From: Eutreptiella sp. 'Long Island Sound 2002'
Lineage: Eukaryota > Euglenozoa > Euglenophyceae > Eutreptiales > Eutreptiaceae
Reading direction: 5' to 3'
Length of the DNA stretch: 64,000 nt
Assembly: GCA_964036045.1 (NCBI GenBank)
Contig: OZ038383.1
Location: 93,628,086 to 93,692,085, forward strand
How positions within the stretch are numbered: the stretch's first letter is position 1; every line of letters begins with the position of its first letter. Of the stretch, positions 45,017-55,600 are shown piece after piece. The notes beneath the pieces were generated by a model, which ran no database searches, was not told where the DNA came from, and was given only the letters and a program-made list of their open reading frames with translations. The position numbers and the translations under genes are program-made.

Positions 45017-47225
45017 GTATGGCACACGCGAGCACGCACCCACACCCACACCGCACACACCACGCAACACACCGAGCACGCGCACCGGTGAACAGGGGCC
45101 GGGAGGCCCAGGACACCGCACACGCAACACCGCACACCGGACACCACACACACACCGCAACACACCGCGACACCGGAGAACACGAACCAAGTGTCCCAGG
45201 ACACCACACGCACAACACAACACGCACCACACGAGCGCAAAAGGGCCAAGCGGCACACGCAACACCACGCACAGGGCGTGCACACCGGTGAACAGGAGCC
45301 GGGTGGCCCAGGACACCGTACACACAACACCAGACACAGAGCGTGCACACCGGTGAACACGAGCCAAAAGGCCCAGGACACCGCACACGCACCACCACAC
45401 ATAGAGTGTGCACACCGGTGAACGGGAGCCGGGAAGCCCAGGACGCCGTACACGCACCACCACACACAAAGCGTGCACACCGGTGAACAGGAGCCGGGAG
45501 GCCCAGGACACCGCACACGCACACAGAGCGTGCACACCGGTGAACAGGAGCCGGGAGGCCCAGGACACCGTACAGGAAACACCACACGCAGGGCGTGCGC
45601 ACCGGTGAACAGGAGCCGGGAGGCCCAGGGCACCGTACACACAGCACCACACGCAGAGCGTGCACACCGGTGAACAGGAGCCGGGAGGCCCAGGACACCG
45701 TACACGCAACACCACACGCAGAGCGTGCACACCGGTGAACAGGAGCTTGGGGGCCCAGGACACCGTACACGCAGAGCGTGCACACCGGTGAACAGGAGCC
45801 GGGAGGCCCAGGACACCGTACACGCAACACCACACACAGAGCGTACACACCGGTGAACAGGAGCCAGGAGGCCCAGGACACCGTACGCACAACACCACAC
45901 GCAGGGCGTGCGCACCGGTGAACAGGAGCCAGGGAGCCCAGGACACCGTACACGCAACACCACACACAGGGCGTGCACACCGGTGAACAGGAGCCGGGAG
46001 GCCCAGGACGCCGTACACGCGACACCACACACAGAGCGTGCACACCGGTGAACAGGAGCCAGGAGGCCCAGGACGCCGTACACGCAACACCACACGCAGA
46101 GCGTGCGCACCGGTGAACAGGAGCCGGGAGGCCCAGGACACCGTACACACAACACCACACGCAGGGCGTGCGCACCGGTGAACAGGAGCCAGGGAGCCCA
46201 GGACACCGTACACGCAACACCGCACACAGGGCGTGCACACCGGCGAACAGGAGCCGGGAGGCCCAGGACGCCGTACACGCAACACCACACACAAAGCGTG
46301 CACACCGGTGAACAGGAGCCGGGAGGCCCAGGACGCCGTACACGCAACGCCACACGCAGAGCGTGCGCACCGGTGAACAGGAGCCGGGAGGCCCAGGACA
46401 CCGTACACACAACACCACGCACAGAGCGTGCACACCGGTGAACAGGAGCCGGGAGGCCCAGGACACCGTACACGCAACACCACACACAGAACGTGCACAC
46501 CGGTGAACAGGAGCCGGGAGGCCCAGGACGCTGTACACGCGACACCACACACAGGGCGTGCACACCGGTGAACAGGAGCCGGGAGGCCCAGGACGCCGTA
46601 CACGCGACACCACACGCAGGGCGTGCACACCGGTGAACAGGAGCCGGGAGGCCCAGGACACCGTACACACGACACCACACGCAGGGCGTGCGCACCGGTG
46701 AACAGGAGCCAGGGAGCCCAGGACACCGTACACGCAACACCACACACAGGGCGTGCACACCGGTGAACAGGAGCTGGGAGGCCCAGGACGCCGTACACGC
46801 AACACCACACACAGAGCGTGCACACCGGTGAACAGGAGCCGGGAGGCCCAGGACGCCGTACACGCAACGCCACACGCAGAGCGGGCGCACCGGTGAACAG
46901 GAGCCGGGAGGACCAGGACACCGTACAGGCAACACCACGCACAGAGCGTGCACACCGGTGAACAGGAGCCGGGAGGCCCAGGACACCGTACACGCTACAC
47001 CACACACAGAACGTGCACACCGGTGAACAGGAGCCGGGAGGCCCAGGACGCCGTACACGCGACACCACACGCAGGGCGTGCACACCGGTGAACAGGAGCC
47101 GGGAGGCCCAGGACGCCGTACACGCGACACCACACGCAGGGCGTGCACACCGATGAACAGGAGCCGGGGGGCCCAGGACACCGTACACACGACACCACAC
47201 ACGGAGCGTGCACACCGCTGAACAG
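45017..47225. repeat. 65-bp minisatellite, about 33 copies
   Basis: Each unit contains CCGGTGAACAGGAGCC, GGCCCAGGAC and a CGTACACGCAACACC-type phrase, with variants. Units are contiguous without spacers. The array starts with ATGGCACACGCG at 45017 and stops about 85 bp before the first long plus frame. The unit has no stop codon in any minus frame, so three overlapping giant minus frames appear; their translations repeat every 65 residues because 65 bp is not a multiple of three. Confidence 0.9.
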
Positions 47226-47308
47226 GAGCCAAGCGGCGCGGCACACCACACGAGCAACCCGCCCCCAAAACGAACCCAGCCCACGCCGCCCTGCAGGAAA
47301 GAAACACC

Positions 47309-49495
47309 ATGTCAGACCGCCAAGACCAACCGACCGGCCAAGGCCAACCCAGCGGGTACCACCAACCACCAGCCACCGCATGTCCCCTCTGCGTTCGCCA
47401 GCGGCTACCACAGACAGCCCTGCCCTGCAACCCAGACCACTGGGTCTGCCTGGGAGCCGCGCACCGCCTCACCCACTGCCCCCACTGCGGGGACCTCAAC
47501 CCCCGCCACCGCGAACGGCCCGCGGCCCCAGCCGCACCCCCCCCCGCCAGCCACCCCAGCTTCTTCGGGTACCTCACCGACACCCTCCGGGACCAACTGG
47601 GAGGGTACTACGTGGCGGACGCGGCGGACCACGCATGGGCCATAGCCGTGGCCGCGGGCAACACACCCCTGCCCCCCCACAGCCCACCCCTACGCCACAG
47701 CGGAGGCGGCTTGAACGTGGCGGCCCGCCACATCCTCCTCGCCCTATACATCCACCACCGAGACCTACACCTCCCAGACCCACAACTTCCGGCCCCCCAA
47801 GCAGCAGCCCTGACGCCGGAAGCGTGGGCCGACACGGCACCAGAGGAGATAGCAGCCTACCTCCGAACCACGTGCCGCCGGTTCACAAACGCCCTCGGCC
47901 GACGGAAGGGAACACCTTACCCCCTCAGCGCACTCCTCTACCCGGCAAACCACCCCCACCCCGCACAACAGACGCCCCCGGAGGGCTGGGCGTCTTTTCG
48001 GGAGGCCCACCTGGGCGCCCCCGACGAGGCCACCGCCACAAGGATGGGCCTCACGGACCAGGAGGCCTACGTCAGAGGCCTCAAGACGAGCCTCCAAGAG
48101 GCACACCGCTGGCACGCCCGCTCCCCGTCGCCCCCACGGGGACAGGGGGGTTCACCCGCCCCCGACACCCACCAGGCCAAGAAGACCAAGACAGGTCAGG
48201 GGGCCCGCCAACGCGCCCGCCAGCAGGGCGCGACGCCCCGACCAAGGCCCGGGTCCAGCCACACCGCACCGCCCCACGCCCAGACCCCCGGGGCACACCA
48301 ACAACACCACCACCACCAACGCCCACCACCACCACCGTACCGCAGCACCCAAACCCTGCAGCCCAGTCAGCCACCACCGCCCACACACGTCCACACCATG
48401 CCAGGACCACCGTACGCGCAGAGCCAGGGGACATGGCACCACCAACACCACCACCGCGCCCCCGTCCCTCCCAACCCCTACCCCCTAATGCCCCGAAGCT
48501 ACAGCGATCCCCACCAGCTACATCCCCACCACGCCCCAGTACAACCAGGCCCCGCGAACCACCCACACCACGTAGCGCACATCACCGCACCACACCATCA
48601 CGTGTTCCACCACCACCAGCCCCTGCCACCACACCCACCAACGCCGGGGTACCACACACAACCGGCACACCCTCCACACCACCACCACGCGGTCCAGCAC
48701 CACCCGCCGCCCCCGCTACACGGGCCCACGACATACGAGCCACGGTACACCCCCATGGACCCGCGAGGAGCCGCGCACGCACACCAGCAACAACAGGGCC
48801 TAGTAGGAGCGCCCCACCACCACCAACAGCCCCCCCACCCACACCCCATACCAGCGAGCACCATCCACCAGCAGCCACCCATCACATACGGACCACAGCC
48901 CCACCCGGGGGCTCATGTGGTCGCCTCCCACCCGCACCCCGGCACCGCAACCAGTCAAGAACCGCAAGGGCCACACAGCGCACACACGCAACACCCACAC
49001 GACCCACAGGGACGCCCGGACCCCGAGCCGGCACAACACCCACCCCCGCCCCCCCCACCCCACCACCAGCAGCAGCCCCCCCACCCACACCCCATACCAG
49101 CGAGCACCATCCACCAGCAGCCACCCATTACATACGGACCACAGCCCCACCCGGACGCTCATGCGGCCGCCTCCCACCCACACCCCGGCACCACAACCAG
49201 TCAAGAACCGCAAGGGCCACACGGCGCACACACGCAACACCCACACGACCCACAGGGACGCCCAGACCCCCAGCCAGCACAACACCCACCCCCGCCCCCC
49301 CCCACCACCAACAGCGCCACCCCCACACCACCCCCCCCCGCCCCCCCCCCGAGACCAGGCCACGGACACAACACGCGGCAGCCAGCACCAGCCAATCGAC
49401 GTCGATACCCCCGCCGACACACGCCACCGCGAATCCCCCCTCCCGCGACCGCCACAAGAGACCCCATCACCGGACCCCACGCGCGACAACGATGA
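47309..49495 (+). CDS. ORF1: zinc-ribbon-like, Pro/His-rich protein of unknown family
   Basis: 728 residues from an ATG in a good AACACCATG context. Residues 25-60 have C-x2-C, an isolated Cys pair (40 and 47), His at 52 and 56, and C-x2-C at 57-60, like a zinc ribbon. Residues about 75-275 look globular, with helical segments rich in Ala, Leu, Tyr and Trp. After that the protein is Pro/His/Gln-rich and contains an 82-residue exact-type duplication (246 bp; about 48831-49076 and 49077-49322). Near 49331-49350 lie two C runs, after which frame 3 reads more naturally than frame 2. ORF1 and ORF2 may therefore be one protein joined across a slip or assembly error. Confidence 0.55.
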   Translation: MSDRQDQPTGQGQPSGYHQPPATACPLCVRQRLPQTALPCNPDHWVCLGAAHRLTHCPHCGDLNPRHRERPAAPAAPPPASHPSFFGYLTDTLRDQLGGYYVADAADHAWAIAVAAGNTPLPPHSPPLRHSGGGLNVAARHILLALYIHHRDLHLPDPQLPAPQAAALTPEAWADTAPEEIAAYLRTTCRRFTNALGRRKGTPYPLSALLYPANHPHPAQQTPPEGWASFREAHLGAPDEATATRMGLTDQEAYVRGLKTSLQEAHRWHARSPSPPRGQGGSPAPDTHQAKKTKTGQGARQRARQQGATPRPRPGSSHTAPPHAQTPGAHQQHHHHQRPPPPPYRSTQTLQPSQPPPPTHVHTMPGPPYAQSQGTWHHQHHHRAPVPPNPYPLMPRSYSDPHQLHPHHAPVQPGPANHPHHVAHITAPHHHVFHHHQPLPPHPPTPGYHTQPAHPPHHHHAVQHHPPPPLHGPTTYEPRYTPMDPRGAAHAHQQQQGLVGAPHHHQQPPHPHPIPASTIHQQPPITYGPQPHPGAHVVASHPHPGTATSQEPQGPHSAHTQHPHDPQGRPDPEPAQHPPPPPPPHHQQQPPHPHPIPASTIHQQPPITYGPQPHPDAHAAASHPHPGTTTSQEPQGPHGAHTQHPHDPQGRPDPQPAQHPPPPPPTTNSATPTPPPPAPPPRPGHGHNTRQPAPANRRRYPRRHTPPRIPPPATATRDPITGPHARQR

Positions 49496-50654
49496 CCACC
49501 CCCCCAAACCCACACCACCCCCCCCATCACACCCCGCACCACCAGTCGCCGCACCGGCCGAACCCTACGCCCTACACAACCCCGCAGCGGTACGGCAGCA
49601 CCTCCGGGGACTCGGGGAACAGGACGTCGTGCTGTACCTCCGCACCTCCGGCACCAGCACCCCCATCCGGGCGGCCACCCTGGTCAAGACGGCCACCCTG
49701 GGGGAAGGCGTCAGAGACTTCCTCTTCGACGCCTTCCTCCACGTCGCCCGACACGAGCGCCCCCCACGCGCCACCCCAGACGGCGAGAGCCCGCCCCCCA
49801 CGGGGAGCCGGATCTGGGTGCCCCCCATCGACTGGGGGCGACACCTGGTCGGACAACCCGTGCCGGAGCGGGACAGCACCCAGGGCCGCACCCGCTACCG
49901 CGAGCCCAACATGGCCCACCCCCCACCCGATGCCACCCCCGACAGCACCAAAGAGTGGGAGCGGGAAACATGGGTAGCCCGGATGGCCTCCCTAAGCAAC
50001 TTCCGGCACCACGTCCCGGGGGACATCCCCACCCCCGACGAGCAGCAGCAAGCCCCCTCCACGTACATGACCCTCATGTACAATCTGCACTACACCCTCT
50101 CCACCACCACCTACGACGCACCCACAGACCTCTGGGTGGTACACGGCACCGACTCCCTCCTCCCCGCCGACTACACCCCCCCCCCACACAACCCAGGCCC
50201 CGACACGTACGCCAGGGGGGACGACCCGGACGACCCCCACATCTGGGGCACGTGGGAACCCGAATCCCTGGACACGCTGCTCTCCATCCGCAGCGGCTGC
50301 CAGGGCCTCGGTAGGGCAATGTATTGCCTCGCCAAGTGGACCCAACGGACCTGGGGGATCCCCACGGACCGATGGGTGTGGGTGGTCACGCTGCGCCCCC
50401 AGCAGAGGGAAGCCCCCCGAAACCGCAGGGGACCCACTCCCCCACGCCCCACCACCCCACAACTATGCCCGTACATGGTGGCAGCCCGCCTCATGACGCT
50501 GCTATGGCCGGGCCCCCACACCCCCACCCAAAACTACCCCCACCTGACAGAGGAGGACATGCCCGGCATCCAGCGATGCTTCCTCCGGACCCTCGACTAC
50601 CTCCAGCAAACACACCCCCACGTCCTGGAGCAGATATGGCCACCCCCCGGATAA
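49350..50654 (+). CDS. ORF2: globular protein of unknown family, possible continuation of ORF1
   Basis: Frame 3 is open from well upstream; I start it just after the C runs because no clear ATG exists before 49911. It begins with an acidic, Asp/Thr-rich linker. A long globular part follows (about 49560-50650) with repeated Trp, Tyr and Leu helices, a V-L-Y-L-R-T-S-G strand, W-V-P-P-I-D-W and a W-V-W-V-V strand, ending in Q-I-W-P-P-P-G and TAA. Composition is quite unlike the low-complexity tail of ORF1 and strongly suggests a folded domain. I recognise no family. Confidence 0.5.
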   Translation, partial: RDQATDTTRGSQHQPIDVDTPADTRHRESPLPRPPQETPSPDPTRDNDDHPPKPTPPPPSHPAPPVAAPAEPYALHNPAAVRQHLRGLGEQDVVLYLRTSGTSTPIRAATLVKTATLGEGVRDFLFDAFLHVARHERPPRATPDGESPPPTGSRIWVPPIDWGRHLVGQPVPERDSTQGRTRYREPNMAHPPPDATPDSTKEWERETWVARMASLSNFRHHVPGDIPTPDEQQQAPSTYMTLMYNLHYTLSTTTYDAPTDLWVVHGTDSLLPADYTPPPHNPGPDTYARGDDPDDPHIWGTWEPESLDTLLSIRSGCQGLGRAMYCLAKWTQRTWGIPTDRWVWVVTLRPQQREAPRNRRGPTPPRPTTPQLCPYMVAARLMTLLWPGPHTPTQNYPHLTEEDMPGIQRCFLRTLDYLQQTHPHVLEQIWPPPG

Positions 50655-52057
50655 CCCGCGTGCCCGCGCAGCCGAGACAACGCCGCCACGCCAGCACCAG
50701 CACGCACGGATCACCAGGGAAAACGCGCGCACACGCCCGATGCCCGAACCTGCACCCTCGTTCTCGCTACTTACAGGACCCAGCATCATACGCCCGCCCC
50801 CGAGGCCCGGGACCCTCCGCCGTCTCCCACAGCCCTCTCCTCCGCCTCCGACTCCACAACCTCCACCACCACGACCACCTCATCCACCACCACCACCACG
50901 TCCTCATCCAGCACTCCACCCCCCAGGCCGCGGGGGACACCTCCCAAACGGGCCTCCAAACCCGCCCCCACCGCGAGCAGCCCCGCCGCCGCCAAAGCCC
51001 ACGCCCCGGCGAAGCCCACGCCCACGACCCAGCCGAAGCCCAAGACCGCCGCCAAACGGCGACCCGCAGCCAAGCCCAAACCCAAGCCCAAACCCGGCGC
51101 CATGACGGCAGCGCGAGCCCGCCCCCCGAGGATGTCCTCTACGACATCCGGCCCCAGCCGTCCCAGGCCCGAAGGCAGCAGCGCCCAGCGCGGCGCCCCC
51201 CCACCGTCACCGACGCCACCGCCACCACCTTCATGGCGGAGCGCGCCGCGGCCAAAGCGCGACACGCCTCGTCCCACAACCTCCCAAAGCCCGCACCCCA
51301 GGCCCACAGACCGCTCCAGGGTCCACCAGAAGCGCCCCCGCCCCCCTACCGGCCCCCGATGACAGCCCACATGCAACGCATGCCCCACTACCGCCGCCGC
51401 CGCGAATCCCCGCCCAACCCCGAGGCGGAGACCGTACGCGCACACCCGCGGGTCCACATCCGCGTGCACCCCCACTCCCCACGCACCCCCACGGAACAGG
51501 ACTACGAGGAATCCCCCAGGCCCGCCACCGCCGCCGGTCCCCACGACCCCGTCACACCCACCCACGCCCACTCCTCCGCCCAAGACCGCAGGCCCGCCCA
51601 GGAACAGTGGTGGCAGCGCTGGACCCACACGCAGCTCTGGGAGCTGTGGAAGTGGGCCCGGGGAGAGCCCTCCCTCGAGTTCCAGGTCCATCGGCCCTGC
51701 GAGGGGTCGGTGGAGAACTGCCGCCTCCGGCCAACGGGGGGGTGGATGCCGCAGGCCGCATGGGAAGCCATGCTGGCCGATGCGCTCCACCCCCTGGGAG
51801 TCCACCCCAGCAACCTCCCCGCGCCCCAGGACCACCCGTATGTCCTCAGGCGCCTGCGGGAGACCCTCCAGGAAACGCGGCGAGACGGCATCCGCCTGTG
51901 GGACATCACCCAAAGCCCAGCCCCGCACGCACACACCCCCTCACCACCCCACAAGCGTGGGCGCACCGACACCGGCGACACCCACAGCACCCCAGGAGCC
52001 CTGCGCGCCACACAACACGACGCGCCCCACCCCCCGGCCAGCGGCGCCGCCATCTAA
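50636..52057 (+). CDS. ORF3: Trp-rich C-terminal domain protein, unknown family
   Basis: Frame 2 from the ATG at 50636, overlapping the end of ORF2 by 19 bp. Between about 50800 and 51100, frame 3 gives a more protein-like Ser/Thr then Ala/Lys/Pro-rich linker, so a frame shift near 51105 is possible. From about 51115 frame 2 is clearly the better one. A compact domain at about 51600-51905 has W-W-Q-R-W, L-W-E-L-W-K-W and a helical Leu/Arg tail. The C-terminus is Pro/His-rich and ends at the TAA at 52055-52057. Confidence 0.45.
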   Translation: MATPRITRVPAQPRQRRHASTSTHGSPGKTRAHARCPNLHPRSRYLQDPASYARPRGPGPSAVSHSPLLRLRLHNLHHHDHLIHHHHHVLIQHSTPQAAGDTSQTGLQTRPHREQPRRRQSPRPGEAHAHDPAEAQDRRQTATRSQAQTQAQTRRHDGSASPPPEDVLYDIRPQPSQARRQQRPARRPPTVTDATATTFMAERAAAKARHASSHNLPKPAPQAHRPLQGPPEAPPPPYRPPMTAHMQRMPHYRRRRESPPNPEAETVRAHPRVHIRVHPHSPRTPTEQDYEESPRPATAAGPHDPVTPTHAHSSAQDRRPAQEQWWQRWTHTQLWELWKWARGEPSLEFQVHRPCEGSVENCRLRPTGGWMPQAAWEAMLADALHPLGVHPSNLPAPQDHPYVLRRLRETLQETRRDGIRLWDITQSPAPHAHTPSPPHKRGRTDTGDTHSTPGALRATQHDAPHPPASGAAI

Positions 52058-52259
52058 CCCCGTTACCCAGCACACCAACACCACGGGGCGCCACGCCAGG
52101 CCCCGCCCAGAAGTCACCAAACGAACCGGACGCCGAAGGAAGCCACCGCACACGACAACGAGCACCACTACGCCCAAAGGCGCCGAACCCAGGCCCGATA
52201 CCGTGGGCTCCTCTCCACCCTCAGCACGACACACACGTCACTGACGTCACTCCTCCGCC

Positions 52260-52658
52260 GTGCCCCCTCCCACGCCACCGCCCCGCCCCCCCCCCCCCTC
52301 CCGCCGCACGTCCCCACGCCGCCCAGCACCCAGCCCCACACACTGCGCCACAGCATCGCCCACTTGGCACCTCACAGTAGACCGCCGTCCTGTGGTCCCG
52401 CTCCCCCCAGCACCGCTCCCGGGGCCGCACCCGGCCCACGTCGTGTTCGCCCCCACGTCGCGGGCCGCGGACATCCTCCCGCTCCTCGCCGCCACCCCTC
52501 CCGGGCATCGCATACTGCTTGCCGCCAACCCCTCGGTCCTCAGTGAGGTCCTCATCGGGCACGCCGACGCCCTGCACGTGCGCCCGCTGCTGCCCAACCA
52601 GCACGCTGCGTACGCCCCCGGCACGCCCGTCGACCCCTCCGTGTGGGACTCCCAGTGA
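52260..52658 (+). CDS. ORF4: small globular protein of unknown family
   Basis: 132 residues. The first 40 are Pro/Arg-rich and follow a long C run (about 52284-52300) that may hide a frame change. Residues 45-132 alternate strands and helices rich in Val, Leu and Ala (A-H-V-V-F-A-P-T, I-L-L-A-A-N), reminiscent of a small alpha/beta fold. It ends in D-S-Q and TGA. It could be the C-terminus of ORF3 joined through a frameshift. Confidence 0.4.
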   Translation: MPPPTPPPRPPPPSRRTSPRRPAPSPTHCATASPTWHLTVDRRPVVPLPPAPLPGPHPAHVVFAPTSRAADILPLLAATPPGHRILLAANPSVLSEVLIGHADALHVRPLLPNQHAAYAPGTPVDPSVWDSQ

Positions 52659-52760
52659 GGCCACCGGCCACCGGCCGGCCCGCACGCACCACCCCGCACT
52701 CGCCTCGGGCGCACGACCCCGTGGACGCCGCTACCCACACGCCCGGCCCTGCGCCACCGC

Positions 52761-53136
52761 CAAACCGAGCCAGAACTCAAGCACAAATCAAACCCGAGCC
52801 ACACCCCGAAACCGCTAACCCTTGACTCCTAACCAAACCCGCCGAGGGAACAACGTAACCACAGCCCACACCCACAGCCCACACAGCCGCCTAACCAGCC
52901 AGCTCCAGAAGCAAAGAGACACCTCACCAAAACCACCCTGACCCAAGCCTAACCGAGCCGAAGCCCCAACACAAATAAACTCCGAGCCACACCCCGAAAC
53001 CGTCAACCCTTGACTCCAAACCAGGCCCGCAGAGGGAAATACGTGGACACAGCCCACAGCCACAGCCCACACAGCCGCCTAACCAGCCAGCACCAGAAGC
53101 AAAGAGACACCTAACCAAACCCACCCTGACCCATAC
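52761..53136. repeat. 188-bp tandem duplication
   Basis: Two units (52761-52948 and 52949-53136) sharing CGAGCCACACCCCGAAACC, CCCTTGACTCC, CCACACAGCCGCCTAACCAG and AGAAGCAAAGAGACACCT in order. Confidence 0.8.
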
Positions 53137-53280
53137 CCGTGTACATCAGGACACGCGAGCCGCACCCCTGGGGCGCGACCGCCGCCACAGCACCGACGAC
53201 ACACGCCAGAGGACACAACGCTATAGCACCGCCGCACCAGCTGCCCGTGCCTGTGCCTGCAGTGTACGCGCGCCCCTGTT

Positions 53281-53372
53281 TACCACTTTTTTGTTTTTTC
53301 TTTTTCTTTTTTCGAAAAAAAAAAAAAAAACAGGTAAAAAAAAAAAACAAGTAAAAAAAAAACGAAAATTAG
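53281..53372. repeat. oligo-T then oligo-A segment around a TTCGAA centre
   Basis: T-rich bases run up to TTCGAA at 53311-53316 and A-rich bases follow. The first part can fold back, and the A runs continue to about 53370. It sits just left of the second 65-bp block and could be an old poly-A tail or a foldback site. Confidence 0.6.
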
Positions 53373-53399
53373 GGGGGGAGGAAGAGGGACACAACCACC

Positions 53400-53612
53400 C
53401 ATGGCACACGCGCACCGCACACAGCACGCACACAACGGTGAACAGGAGCCCAGTGGCCGAGGACACCGCACATGCAACACAACACACCGAGTGAGCACAC
53501 CGGTGAACAGGAGCCAGCTGGCCCAGGACACCGCAGACGCACCACAGCAAACCGCGCGGGCACACCAGTGAACAGGAGCCCAACGGCCCAGGACACTGCA
53601 CACACGTAGGGA
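53400..53612. repeat. second block of the 65-bp repeat, about 3 copies
   Basis: Three GTGAACAGGAGCC-centred units in the same orientation as the large array, diverged from it. It starts with ATGGCACACGCG, like the large array. Confidence 0.75.
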
Positions 53613-55357
53613 GGCCGAGGGACAGGAAAGAACCAATACCCCATGGGTCGGACGCACTGGGGCGACCCAGCCGACCCACCGGGCCAGTGGCAGGAGCGGT
53701 ACTCCAAGACCACTGGTCCGAGCCCGGCCAGGCTGCATCGGGGACCATGGCAAACGTCACCCGGAGCCATGGAAGCAACCGCTGACAGGCGAGCCGGTAC
53801 ACAGTCCAGGAGGGGGTCACCTGCCAAGCAGAGTGGCCCCGCAACTCAAGCCACTAGGGTGAGGCGGTTGTGCCGTAGACAAGCGGGAGCAATACCCCTT
53901 GTGGTGAGAGATACTCCACACGACTGGGCAGCCCCCCCGAGCTGCCGCCCAAAGGAGGGGGCATGTGGCCCTACCCATGGACACATGTGGGGACACCCTC
54001 CCACCTGGGACACATGGACCGGGTGGCCGCGACAATGCCTTCCCAAGCACATGCGGCAGCGGCTCAAGAGGCACCTGACATAGGGCAGTGGGAGGGACAG
54101 GACGTCCCCTTGGTAAGACCTTCTTCCTGCAATGTCAAAGGAGGCATCCCGAGCTCCCGAAGATACCTACCTACCTACCTTGGCGCAACGTTGCTTAGGT
54201 TGGAGGAACGGCGCACGACCAGCTAGCAGCGGCGTGAGGGGCAGTTCTAGTTTGGCGCTGGGTCTGCGGGTTCAGTAGCGACTGCGTCATTGTGATGGGG
54301 ATGTATGGTTGCAGAACCTGCATGTCTGCCCGCCGCCGGCCCCGCCGGGGTTGTTGCAGTGATGGTTTATCTAGTTCATCAACTTGGGAGTGAAGGTTGC
54401 TAGGGACCTTCGCACGCTTGGTTTTTTACCCCTTATATTTGCGTTCCCTCCTCCCTACAATCAGTTGTGTTAGAATCCCTGCTGCATGATTCATCTTGGA
54501 CAAAGCTGCTGATGCAGCGCATCCAGGAGGGGGTGTTGCGCAGGGTTTCGGAGTGGTAGGAAATATTCCTAATGCGGCAAATATATGGGAGCCGTATGTG
54601 GCGGTCTCTTTTGAGTCGATTCCAGGTAGCCATTTCTTCTAGCCTAGACGTGTTTTGGAGAATGCGGTGATCATATTGCAAGCTTTGCGGAGCTAGAACC
54701 TGCTGTTCCTTTGGCCATGGCTGTCGGTACTTCCGAGCGGGGGAGGTTTTGCCATTTCCAAGATGCTGGAGAAATGTCACTTGGTTGTCTGCATGACGTC
54801 AGTGAAAAAAACAATGGCAAAGAACGCGGATAGGTTTGTGGCTCCGTCGGTTGAGGTCTTGGGTTTTTTGACGTGAATGGGTGGGCAAAGGTCATCCTTC
54901 TTTTTACCCTCTTTCTCTAGCAGGGCCAGGTGTGGATGGCCGGTTTCGGAGGTGCTAGGTTTGCGGGTGGGGGGGGGGAGTGATGGGATGTGGATGTGGC
55001 AAATTTACTTCAGTAACTGTTTTAGGTTGCTGCGCGGCACGGAGGCTTTTTGGGGTGCATTCTGGGCTTTAGACGTAGCAGGGGGAGCTTTGACGTTGAT
55101 GTGCTTGCCTTTTGGGTAGAAGTGCTGCCCAATTTAGTACCAAGAACCTTTCGAACCTTAGCCAACGCAAACTGCACCCTGTTTCGCGCATGAAACGCGC
55201 GGAAAAGGAGCGGTTCACAACACAGCAAAAATACTATTTTTTTGGGACATTTGATGATGGTGTTTTTGGGCAATGTGAAAAGAATTGTTTTCTAGGCATT
55301 ACGTACCTCACTGTTTCGAAATGGGAAGTTTCCTTCTGTTTTAGGGTGTTCTGAGGG

Positions 55358-55375
55358 AGCGAGGCCGCGCGCACT
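55358..55375. repeat. AGTGCGCGAG-type palindrome a (left arm incomplete)
   Basis: AGCGAGGCCGCGCGCACT; the left arm lacks a few bases. Confidence 0.55.
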
Positions 55376-55578
55376 GGAGATATTCCAAGTAGTGTTTTCT
55401 ACAAAACCATACAAAGCAGATGACAGGAGGTATATGGAAGAATACCGCTTTCACACGTTATTAGAACTCACATGGTATTGACAAACCAGCATTGAAAGTA
55501 TAGGATGGGTACATCTCCCATGTTCGGTAAAACACATGTACGCTATAGTACAAATAACATGCAAAATATGGCATCCGG

Positions 55579-55600
55579 AGTGCGCGAGGCCGCGCGCACT
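55579..55600. repeat. AGTGCGCGAG-type palindrome b
   Basis: AGTGCGCGAG, a 2-base centre and the near-complement ending CGCGCACT. GG and CC on either side extend the stem. Confidence 0.7.

Larger units (their letters stand above)
45017..53612 (+). mobile_element. candidate undescribed element with 65-bp-repeat direct termini
   Basis: The 65-bp repeat block at 45017-47225 and a three-copy block of the same family at 53400-53612 bracket the long plus frames in direct orientation. Both blocks begin with ATGGCACACGCG. The interior holds four GC-rich frames, a 188-bp duplication and an oligo-T/oligo-A segment. There is no recognisable transposase, reverse transcriptase or recombinase, and no target duplication was identified, so mobility is inference. 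Confidence 0.35.

Noticed and set aside
45017-47225. CRISPR array
   Set aside because: Units are contiguous with no unique spacers and the context is eukaryotic.
44892-47583. Three overlapping minus frames of 687, 889 and 780 codons
   Set aside because: They are translations of the stop-free 65-bp minisatellite in three phases; composition repeats every 65 residues and there is no independent domain.
48800-51934. Long minus frames opposite ORF1-ORF3 (for example 48800-49513 and 50786-51934)
   Set aside because: High GC content makes stops rare on both strands; the plus-strand translations have folded-looking domains and better starts.
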